Positions 42,460-51,304 of a stretch of DNA of 64,000 bases are shown here, in pieces. Within the stretch, counting starts at the first letter, position 1. Every line of letters begins with the position of its first letter. The DNA is from Brachycybe producta (Eukaryota > Arthropoda > Diplopoda > Playtdesmida > Andrognathidae): assembly GCA_036925085.1 (NCBI GenBank), contig JAUPFP010000035.1, forward strand, positions 1,230,356 through 1,294,355, written 5' to 3'. Under the pieces are notes generated by a model. It ran no database searches. It was given only the letters and a program-made list of their open reading frames with translations, and was not told the DNA's origin. A program made the position numbers and the translations under genes.

Positions 42460-42936
42460 TTATTGCATTCGTATTAATAAATATAACAAAATGCTAATCA
42501 TCAGTAATTGCGGAACCACATGAATAACGTTACTCGGAGTGTCGTTAGGTGTTGCGTAGACATCCTGCATCGCAGCCCATGATCCATTATCTCGAAGCCA
42601 CGATGCCAATGACTTGAACACGTATTCACCAATATGCACTGCCGTTGCTTCCTTGAATCCGGATCTTGCCAGTTGGAGGACGAGTGCGTAAGTCACTATA
42701 ATTTTACCGAATGAAGGTGATCCGTGATAAACTTCGACCAACAAGAAGGTTAATTCTTGGTTCAAATGTGACACAGTTTTTAAAGTTGTTGCTATGGATT
42801 CAAAAGCTTGAATATCCTTATTTCGAGCTTGTTCGGCGAGTTTGTAAATTGTTCGTGAAAAGTTGGAATTCACGGTTTTGTGCGATTGTTTGGTCATATG
42901 ATACACATCAACGGCAATTTTAGTAGATTCCTGCAT
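42460..42936 (-). CDS. Bcl-2-like apoptosis regulator, Polinton cargo
   Basis: 158 residues from ATG 42936 (an upstream TTG would add 11). The BH2-type segment SWLRDNGSWAAMQDVY (112-127) follows the Bcl-2 pattern of W-x-x-x-N-G-x-W. A BH1-type segment YHGSPSFGKIIVTYAL lies near 70-85, with Phe-Gly in place of the usual Trp/Asn-Gly-Arg core. A hydrophobic C-terminus (VVPQLLMISILLYLLI) followed by Arg fits a tail anchor in mitochondrial or ER membranes. A BH3 is not clear. Size and layout match viral and cellular multidomain Bcl-2 proteins, which restrain Bax/Bak or BH3-only proteins; whether this one protects cells is inferred. The stop overlaps a minus-strand AATAAA (42459-42464). Frame intact. 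Confidence 0.8.
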   Translation of the reverse strand: MQESTKIAVDVYHMTKQSHKTVNSNFSRTIYKLAEQARNKDIQAFESIATTLKTVSHLNQELTFLLVEVYHGSPSFGKIIVTYALVLQLARSGFKEATAVHIGEYVFKSLASWLRDNGSWAAMQDVYATPNDTPSNVIHVVPQLLMISILLYLLIRMQ

Positions 42937-42998
42937 GTTGAACACCTTATTCGTAAAAGCTAAGCACAACTAACATTAAAAAGTATAAAAGTGGCTGA

Positions 42999-43041
42999 CC
43001 TTCATATATATATATATCTATATATATATATATATATATAT
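42999..43041. repeat. TA dinucleotide microsatellite
   Basis: Runs of (TA)n broken by a single C, in the Polinton right arm between the Bcl-2-like gene and the solo LTR. Confidence 0.9.
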
Positions 43042-43123
43042 TCATAGTATGAAATAAAACTTCTCACCTTCTATATACAAAACAACAAAGTCGTGAAAAC
43101 AAGTTTCTTTATCATCACAGTAG

Positions 43124-43810
43124 TGTGAGCTTTTGACATCAACCAATATTTTATTACCAACCTTTAGATGACATTTTCTACTTTTCGTTTCTTCTCTGAG
43201 CAGTATGACACCTGCACAGAGAAGATCCGAGCTGTAGAGAGAGCTGGATGGAGATAGATTGTAGTCACTCTTCTGCATGGGGGTGTAATCGATGCAGGAG
43301 AGTGGCGGCCATCTCTCTCTCTTCCGGTTGATGCTGATATACATCTTCTCCATCGGTATTCCGACTAGAGAAGATGTTGTAGCTGCTGAGAATCGTATAG
43401 CTCCTGCCCTATGAAACCTCCGGCCTCTGAAGAGAAGTTATTAACATAAAGACATAGAGACAACGCTACTTCTTGTTACAACACTTTTATTCATTCCTTG
43501 TAAGAAGTACAGATACAAGGGTGAATAGTAAAATACTAACTGTGAATCCTCAGGCCCATGATTTGGAATGTATCTCAAAAACAGGCAAAGGAAAGAACTT
43601 CTGAACAAAGAGGAACATGGTCCTTTTATACCTTGGACCTGTGTACACCTGCGAGGTGTAACCAGGTCCAAGTGACCATGGTCCTTTATGTATCAATCCG
43701 CCGCTTGGGCATGAGTCAGAAAGGTGAGTCAGAGGGGAGGGAGGGACGGTTGAGAGTTGTTTACCCCCAGGCTATGGTTTTGGCGGGATCACGATTTACA
43801 GGGTGTTACA
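43124..43810 (-). mobile_element. Solo LTR of gypsy B in the Polinton right arm
   Basis: A 687-bp minus-strand LTR, closely similar to the gypsy B LTRs, running TGTAACACCC...AAAGCTCACA. It is flanked by the 4-bp direct repeat GTAG (43120-43123 and 43811-43814). LTR-LTR recombination removed the internal part. Confidence 0.92.
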
Positions 43811-43855
43811 GTAGGTGGTATCTAGAAGTTTTAAACTTCTTTCTCTGAGAATCAA

Positions 43856-44064
43856 AAAAAACTGGGTCAAAGTTTTTTTTCTTATGATGAAGCATTATAA
43901 CATAGCTATGTCTCTTTAGCTTATAAACTGGTTGGCCTTAAAACGAGTGGTGCAGAAATGACTCAATGAGAGTCTATGGGAGATTGGAATGTGGTGCTCA
44001 AAATGTACCTCTAATGGTAGTCTATGGAGAAAAGTGATGCAGAAATGACTTTTCCTATACTACT
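43856..44064 (-). repeat. Polinton right terminal inverted repeat
   Basis: Inverted copy of 21008-21215, ending CCTATACTACT. The next base (G, 44065) still pairs with C at 21007, so the element may be one base longer at each end. Confidence 0.9.
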
Positions 44065-44065
44065 G

Positions 44066-45059
44066 TCTATTACCTTTTTATCAACGTATAATCATAAGGG
44101 AAACATCTTGGCTATTCACTGTTGATTAGACAAGTTATTTTTAAGAGTGCCCTTGAGAATGTCAACTTTTGTTGCACTGTTGAAAGCATGGTAGGAGGCT
44201 AGTTTCTTCTTATAAATTTGAAAATGGCCCCTCTTTTGGTTTTTCCATTGACATTTCATGAAAACCTACTATCTTTTTCAAACTGTCATTAAAAGTTAAT
44301 TTTAAAGACATTAGAATAAATAAACTACTAGCATTATCAATTTATCACCAACTATTCTAAATTCTAAAACACACTGCATTTTTCGTAGCATAATGTTTTT
44401 CCACAAAAACATTTGCATGAAAAGCATAAATTGTCTCAAAACCGCGGGTGGGGAAGAGACCACCTATAAAACATAAAAGCCACGCAGGCGGCAGGCGTTC
44501 CATCAGAGGTGACAAAGACAAAATACTGTAAATTATCTATTCAAGCACCTTAACCATTAGGGAGCCATGACATTCTTATAGACATAAGAGCTCTGATATA
44601 GCCTTTATTGTGAAACTTACATGTATATATACATGTAATAAATATATTACATGTAAGTTTCACAATAAAGGCTGTATCAGAGCTCTTATGTCTATACATG
44701 CTGGCGCATTAATACTGCCTATACAGCGGGCATTTTGATGCTGATGCTGGGTGACTGGCATTAAGAAATGCAAGCCCACCCACTGGTTTTCATTTACGAC
44801 TTCATTTTGTATTTGTAACGACACGACCAGCCTCACTCCTGACATCCAAGTAGATAATCTTATAGGTTTTTGCGTGCTGAACACGCTGGTGAAATCAGAT
44901 TGAAAATCTGAACATTGGTTTGAGAGATATCAACGTTTTGCCAAAAACGCTAATTTTTCATTGTTTTGCATTGAAGACGCCATACTGGATTTCTGTTTGG
45001 AGAAGCCATACTAAATAAGTACAAATCAAACTTTATAAATTTCTCTTATTGCCATTTTA
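44066..45059. other. Non-coding spacer between Polinton and LINE, with a long hairpin (44577-44696)
   Basis: No gene supported. Arms 44577-44625 and 44648-44696 (49 bp, one mismatch, core agagctctgata) surround a 22-base loop of TA/CATG repeats. The rest is AT-rich. The promoter and 5' UTR of the following LINE probably begin near 45000. Confidence 0.6.
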
Positions 45060-45118
45060 TTTTGAATTTAGTTTCTAATTCAGAGTTTTTAGGAACTAAA
45101 TTTTGTTAGAAAGTTAGA

Positions 45119-46275
45119 ATGGTTAATACTAGGTCTGGGAAGCAAGTTCAGGTTGGGAAACTAGTTGAAACTGTTAGGAGAGTTAAGGTTGGGAAGCAGG
45201 TAGAGTCTGGGAAACAGGTTGAGTCTGGGAAGGGTGTTGAAGATGAGTTGAGGGAGAAGGTTGAGGGGAAGCTTGAGGTAGAGGTGGCTTGGCTGAGGGA
45301 GAGGCTGGCTGTGTTTGAGTCACAGCCAGGCCCTTCTCACAGCAGGGAATCTGTGCCTTTTGCTACACCCCTTAAGCATAATACTGGGGGTGTAGGTTGG
45401 GGAGTTGTTTTAGAAAAAGAGAGAAGAAAGGTTAGGCCAGCTTTAGCTTCAGAATGTACTCCAGTAAAGAACAGGTTTAATGTTTTTAGGGAATTATCAG
45501 TGGAATCTGTGGAGGTAATAGAAAGTGTAAATGTAGAGCAGAGGTGCAAGGGGTCCGGGAAGTTTAAGAAAGCAAGTGTAGGGAATGTAAATGCAGCTCA
45601 GGAGGGTGTTAGCAAGGGTAAGAAGCAAGGTATTAGTAAGGGTAAGAAGGGTGTTAGTAAGAGTAAGAAGAATGATGTTAGACAGGGTAAGAAGAATGTT
45701 AGTAAGGCTGAGGAAAGAAATGAAGGTGGGTTATTTTGGAAAGGGTGCAGAGCAGATCAGTAATTTTTGTAGGTGATAGTAATGTCAAAAGGCTTGATAA
45801 GTGGGTGGTGGGTGAAGATAGAGGAAAAGTAAGTGTAGCTTGTTTACCAGGGGTTCAGATTAAAGATGTTAAGGAACGTATCAAGAGAATGGTATGTGGG
45901 GAAAAAGTGGAAGAGGTCTTAGTTGTTCTGCAAGTGGGGGCTAATGATGTGTGTAGACAGTTTGGAGGGGAAGTTTTAGATGGGCTAGCGGACTTAGTAA
46001 AGCATACTTTATGTTGTAGGGCTGGAGTTACTGTTAAAGTTAGTGCTATTCCTGAGAGGTGGGATAGGGGTGATATAGTTACTCGTAAGGCACGTTATGT
46101 AAATGATAGATTAATTGAAGCATGTAGTAAGGTGTGGGCCCAGGTAATAGACTGGAGGGCAGCTATGCTCAATTTTGAGGGTTCCTGGAGTAGGGATGGG
46201 GTTCATTTTAATTACAGGGCTGGTAGGATTGTGGGTAAAAAGATAGGTGATTTTGTTAAGCATTTTTTAGGGTAA
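45119..46275 (+). CDS. LINE copy C ORF1: basic RNA-binding part and SGNH-like esterase part in overlapping frames
   Basis: 45119-45763 (214 residues) starts MVNTRSGKQ and is rich in GKQVE and SKGKK repeats with a helical, Leu/Glu-rich stretch (about residues 40-65). 45736-46275 continues in the -1 frame with the esterase domain. The catalytic Ser is in IFVGDSNVKR; the GAND block and a C-terminal Asp-x-x-His (SRDGVHFN) complete a GDSL/SGNH-type set. Copy A has the same frame relationship at 667-691. This is either a shared ancestral frameshift or a genuine two-part ORF1 with frameshifting or non-ATG initiation. ORF1 esterases occur in CR1/L2 LINEs; their substrate is not established. Confidence 0.75.
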
Positions 46276-46322
46276 GGTTTTGGGGTTTAGGTGCAAATGC
46301 TTTAGAGAGGGTTGATACTAAT

Positions 46323-49201
46323 ATGAATGCTCCACAGCTTGTTGCTGGGAGCAATAGTTCCTTTGTTTCAGGTATTATTTCTTCAAACACTGTCCAGGAA
46401 GGAAATCATTTAGGAAAACCCACTTCAGCTATACCTTCACATGTAAAGGTTATGGTGGTTAACTGTAGGAGTCTACGAAACAAAGTTCCTGAGTTCATTG
46501 CGGCAGTTGAGGAGACTGGTTGTAATATAATTCTTGGTACAGAGTCATGGCTTGATGATACTGTTAATAATGGGGAAATATTTCCAGATGGTTTCACAGT
46601 GTACCGTAGAGACAGGGTTGGTCGTTCTGGGGGTGGGGTTTTCATAGCTATTTCACAAATATTTCATAGTTGCAGGGAAACAAGTTTTGAAACACACTGT
46701 GAAATAGTATGTTGTAGTTTAAGGCTAAAGAATGGTAAAAAGGTGTTTTTATATTCTTTCTATCGGCCACCGGGATCCTCCATAGCAGATATCACTAGTG
46801 TAAAAACTTCTTTGGACACTCTTCATCGTAAATACCATAGCCCAATCATTATTTTAGGAGGTGATGTAAATTTTCCAAACATCAACTGGGAAATGCATAC
46901 GGTGAAAAGTGGCAGTGACAAGCCATTAGCAGTTTCATTTTTAGATAGTATAAATACTTATTCTAGGGAACAGGTTGTAACTAAACCAACCAGAAATGAC
47001 AAAATTCTTGATGTAGTACTGACTAATAGTCCGGAGTTATTATCCAATGTTAGGGTATCAGGGGGAATTAGTGATCATCAGATTGTCTTATGTGATGTTA
47101 ATGCATGTGTGGAAAAAATTTCTGAGGTTAAAAGAGTAGTGTTTCTTTTTAGCAAATGTAATTGGGATGGTTTTAAGTCACATTTGATAGATAATTTTCA
47201 TAGATTTAAAGAATGTTTTCCTCCTCAAAATGTGAATTTGAATTGGTCACGATTTCATAGTTTAATTTTAAGTGGGTCTTCCTCCTTTATTCCAACCAAG
47301 GTAGTTAGAGACTGTGCCACACCAGTATGGTACACAAGCAAAGTTAAAAGGGCTCTTCGTAAGCAACACTTATGGAGGAATAGGGCTAGAAATCACCCAA
47401 AATTAGTGAATTGCAATGAATTCCGTATTGCACGCACAGCAGCAAAACGGGAAATTTTGTTAGCTCACGATAATTTTAAAACAAATGCTTGGAGAATGGT
47501 TAAAAACGGACCCAAAACTATTTTGGCATTACATCAAGAACTCTAGGTGAAGTAGAAAATCTATTCCTTCTCTGGTTGACACAAATGGGAAGCTTGTTTC
47601 AGATCCAGTAGGGAAAGCTACCTTATTAAATGAACAACACAAGAAGGTCTTCACAATTGATGATGGCATACCACATGAGGGTTTTCCTTCAACATCTCTT
47701 TGTATGAATCAAATTGTAATAACTGCAGATGGGATAGTCAAGCAACTTCTAAAATTAGACTCAAATAAGACCTGTGGTCCAGATGGGATGTATGCTATCA
47801 TTTTAAAAAATCTTGCACAAGAGTTGGGTCCATTCCTTCAGTTAACTTTTCAACAGAGTTTAGATGTAGGTATTGTACCAGATATGTGGAAATTAGCTAA
47901 TGTTAGTCCAATTTTTAAATCAGGAGACAAGTCTCAGGTAACTAATTACAGACCCGTGTCTTTAACCTCGATAGTTTGCAAGGCCCTTGAACATATTATA
48001 TATTCCTCTTCAATGAATTTTCTTATAGAAAACAATCTTTTGTGTGATAACCAGCATGGGTTTCTCAGGGGGCGTTCATGTGAAACCCAGCTTATTCTTT
48101 TAGTTGATGACCTTCAGAAAATTTTAGACAAAGGCAGTCAGATAGATTTGGTTTTTCTTGATCTCTGCAAGGCATTTGACACAGTTTCTCACTCAAAACT
48201 AATGACAAAAATTAGTGGGTATGGATTGGGTGAACAGGTGTATAAATGGGTGCATTCTTTTTTGAGTGATAGGAAACAAAGGGTTGTTGCAGGTGGGTCT
48301 GAATCTGACTGGATAGGGGTTACATCAGGGGTTCCTCAGGGTAGTGTGTTGGGTCCGCTTCTGTTTTTTTTTATATATCAATGACCTCAGCAGTCAAGTT
48401 AGCAGCAATTGCCGGCTATTTGCAGATGATACAATAATTTATCGTGAGGTTACCTCTGACAATGATTGCCATATTATTGATAGTGACTTGAAAGCAATAG
48501 ACGCATGGTGTTCTAAATGGCAACTTCAACTTAATAAGGGAAAATGTTGTGTAATGAGGGTAGCTAGGGGAAGGAATCCAATAATATTTCCATATAGAAT
48601 AGGGGCCATTCCACTTAATAATGTAGATTCTTATAAATATTTGGGGGTAACGATTACAGCTAAGCTTTCTTGGAAGCTGCATGTCGAACAGATTATTTCC
48701 AAGTCTATGCAGATGCTTAGGTTTAGTCAACGCATTCTAAGAAGGTGTCCCAGGGAGGTAAAATGTATAGCATATCAATCATTAGTACGTCCCCATCTAG
48801 AATACTGCAGCTCCGTGTGGAATCCCCACACTGAAGACTTAGCTCACTCTATAGAAATGGTCCAACGCAGGGCTGCTAGGTTTGTTTGTGGTAAATATGG
48901 ATATGCCGACAGTGTAACTAAAATGCTTTCAGAGCTTGGTTGGGATAGTTTACTTGCAAGACGTTCAGATTTTAGTCTTAATATTTTTAATCGAATGCTA
49001 GAAGGCTCTTGCCCTAAACCTACTTCAAGTAAACTTTGCAGGGCATTATATTTGGGTAGGGGTGACCACTCTAACAAAGTTGGAGAGATTTTTGCACGAA
49101 CAGATTCTTATTACTGGTCATTTGTCCCTAGGGCGATTCGACAATGGAACTCGCTTGCTGGGGATTTTGTGCAGGAAAAACGTATTTTATGGGAGTCATA
49201 A
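46323..49201 (+). pseudogene. LINE copy C ORF2: endonuclease and reverse transcriptase, two frameshifts
   Basis: 46323-47546 carries the apurinic-type endonuclease (NCRSLRNK, GTESWLDD, GGGVFIAI, GGDVNFPNINW, ISDHQIVLCDV). A small deletion near 47490 shifts the frame. 47704-48384 has the RT fingers and palm (NYRPVSLTS, CKAFDTVSH, SGVPQGSVLGPLLF). A second shift in a T-run near 48362 moves to 48344-49201, with the catalytic FADDT and the thumb region. ORF2 nicks target DNA and primes cDNA synthesis from LINE RNA. Only these two lesions are visible. Confidence 0.85.
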
Positions 49202-49419
49202 TTTTGTTTTGTTTTGACAATGCATATATTTGCAGCATTAAAAAATTGTTGTTGGGTTTATATCAATAGGGTTTTATATTTTCTGGTTTTGACAATGCAT
49301 TTTCTATGCTGCACTTGGACTCTTGTCCCTCTGCCATAGGCTTTTATGGCTGCTTGCAGAGTAATTTTTCAAATTCAAATTCAAATACCCCCGGTAAGAT
49401 TTGCCCGAATGCTTACCAG

Positions 49420-50144
49420 ACAATTACCCTCCAATTAAAAATCGCAAGAAACAATGGTTTCATCGCGCACCAATGCAAGTAGCCGACCGAAAAAGACATT
49501 GATAGACGTGGCGACCACCCACCGTGATCCCCTTCCGACGGCGTGCTTCATAATAATGACCGACTCAGCCACATTTGTTGTAATCGAAAATAAACGAATA
49601 AATGTATTCACTTAAAAACATGAATCACGGCAGGAAATATATACAAAAAGGCTGGCCCACTTGGCCAACCAAAAACATGTTATATAAAAGTATGGCCAAC
49701 GGCCAAAACCACAAAACACACGTGGTGACCTGGAGGCTGGCCTGGCCTCCAGCATTGATTTTCTTTGGCTCGAAACCTCCAACCAACACAGGCATATGTA
49801 GACAGCTTCAGAATTTCTTTGGCTCCGCCCTTTTATGAGCATCATCAATTGGTTTGTTACTGGGTTTGAAGTCACATGCCCCACCCTTATTATTTTTAAT
49901 TGGTTGATATTTGGTCCGACACTCATAAAAGGGTGTAGCCAAAAAAAATCTGAAGCTGTCTACTGGCACCACCTGGATGGGGGCAGTGGTCACTCCTGAC
50001 CACTCATTGACTCCAATGGTGAGAGGACTGCTGGCACCAATATGGCGTCCTCCTGGCTGCCTACTACAAGCAGCCTGGCAGACCACCATCAGGAATTCGT
50101 CTGCTTCTTCAATTACAGAAGGAAACAGACCAATTTGCCAGACA
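49420..50144. mobile_element. Old solo LTR related to gypsy A, split by a MITE
   Basis: 49700-50144 aligns with the gypsy A LTR (23750-24112): the cagtggtcactcctgacc, gagaggactgctggcaccaa and final ttgccagaca blocks. It is clearly diverged. The left boundary is approximate. The MITE at 49798-49963 interrupts it. Confidence 0.6.
49798..49963. mobile_element. 166-bp MITE with ~43-bp terminal inverted repeats
   Basis: Ends GTAGACAGCTTCAGA facing each other, inverted-complementary through the cccttttatgag block with several mismatches. The inner part resembles the MITE at 5764-5957, so the two belong to related families. No clean target duplication identified. Confidence 0.7.
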
Positions 50145-50165
50145 ATCGAATTCTACAACTAAAAT

Positions 50166-50700
50166 GTAGTTCATGTGCAAAGGGTTTTGAAAAATAACAA
50201 AAACAAGATTTGTCATTTTTTATTACAACAATGAAGAAAAATTGTAAAGTTATGAGTTTAAGTTGTGTATTATGATCTAAACGTTCATAGTAAGTTAAAA
50301 CTACTTTACAATTAATTAAAATCCTAACTTAAATACACAAATTCGATATTTTCATTTAAATATAAAAATAATAAAAAGAAATCTGATTTCGATATTTTTA
50401 TTAAAAATGTTTTCTTCACGCGGTTTAATACCTGATAGGACATAGATTTTAATTAAATTTACAAAGGAAATAAGATTTTTTAAATATTTTTTAAAGTTGT
50501 AAGAGAAATTAAAAATTTACGAATTAAAATTCTAATGTTAAGAACTAATTAGAAATTTACTACGAAGTAAATAATGTTTCCCTTTTTGCGTTTACAATTC
50601 AAAAGCTAACAAAAAAGTTATCCAGAATTGGTGGCTAACCAATAGACAAAAGGCCACTGGTGGCGCGCCTCAAAATATTTGTGGCCCGCCGATATTTACT
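50166..50700. other. AT-rich non-coding region before the gene 3 promoter block
   Basis: No gene seen. 50565-50610 resembles 20395-20455. Confidence 0.35.
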
Positions 50701-50709
50701 GAATTTTTT

Positions 50710-51304
50710 TAAATACTGCATTTTTTCCACAAAGAGACGTGTTTACATTGACGACTCAAGTGTCTCAGTTTTTGTTCATAAAACATATTTTGGGTCTGGC
50801 AAATATACTGTAAGTGCAAGAGTTAATTTCTAATTTTTAACTAAAGTGGCCCATTTGAACTTTCACGGGCTATGTTTATGCCCCCAAAAATTAAGGTTTG
50901 TGACCGATATGCGTCAACGCTGTCAACTAGTGGTGACTTTCTTTCGGAAACCTGTTGCAGGTCGGCATGTTTCTACTTGATGCATCTATGTAAACCTGCA
51001 TTTCTAAAAAAATCGTTCAATATTTGTTTATTACACGTCTAGAAAATACTAGACAGACTTGCAAACTTTAGAATTACATGTTTAAAGTATGTCTGTGTGT
51101 ACTCTTTATAATGAAAAGCGCGAGTGTCGCACAAATAAAGACATAACTAATGACCAGACAAAAAGTAACAAAAAACGTAGTGAAACAATGAAAAATTACG
51201 CCTGCATTTTCTGTATAAATATCATGATGACTTTCAGTACATTCACAACTAACTAAATCTTTATTCATCAACCAACTGCCAATTCTGTTCATAACAATTC
51301 AGAA
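50710..51304 (+). promoter_or_regulatory. Duplicated promoter block of gene 3 (TATA at 51214-51221)
   Basis: Nearly identical to 17505-18104 upstream of gene 2; TATAAATA at 51214-51221, with the same distance to the ATG and donor. Recent duplication of the whole block is the simplest reading. Confidence 0.6.

Larger units (their letters stand above)
21008..44064. mobile_element. Polinton/Maverick element with nested insertions
   Basis: Near-identical terminal inverted repeats of about 208 bp (21008-21215 and 43856-44064), starting AGTAGTATAGG, bound a set of genes typical of Polintons (polintoviruses/adintoviruses). These are a family B DNA polymerase, a retroviral-type integrase with chromodomain, an FtsK/A32-type ATPase and conserved Polinton ORFs. 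Subtracting gypsy A (23334-34521), the solo LTR (43124-43810) and their target duplications leaves about 11.2 kb, short for the family (usually 15-20 kb). The 3' half of pol and recognisable capsid and protease genes are missing, so this copy is internally deleted. I find no convincing 6-bp target duplication: the flanks are gaacgt and tctatt next to a shared C/G. Confidence 0.9.
45060..49386 (+). mobile_element. CR1/L2-like LINE, copy C (nearly full length)
   Basis: The best-preserved LINE here: 5' leader, ORF1 (45119-46275, two overlapping frames), ORF2 (46323-49201) and a 3' UTR ending in an attcaa tandem repeat (about 49367-49386). The tandem-repeat tail, SGNH-like ORF1 domain and endonuclease-RT ORF2 place it in the CR1/L2 group. 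Two frameshifts in ORF2 make it inactive. Confidence 0.88.

Noticed and set aside
43120-43814. Gypsy B solo LTR read as part of the Polinton
   Set aside because: A GTAG duplication and full match to gypsy B LTRs show a separate insertion.
21001-44070. A 6-bp target duplication around the Polinton
   Set aside because: The flanks do not match at six bases under any boundary I tried; only gtc is shared, which is not enough.
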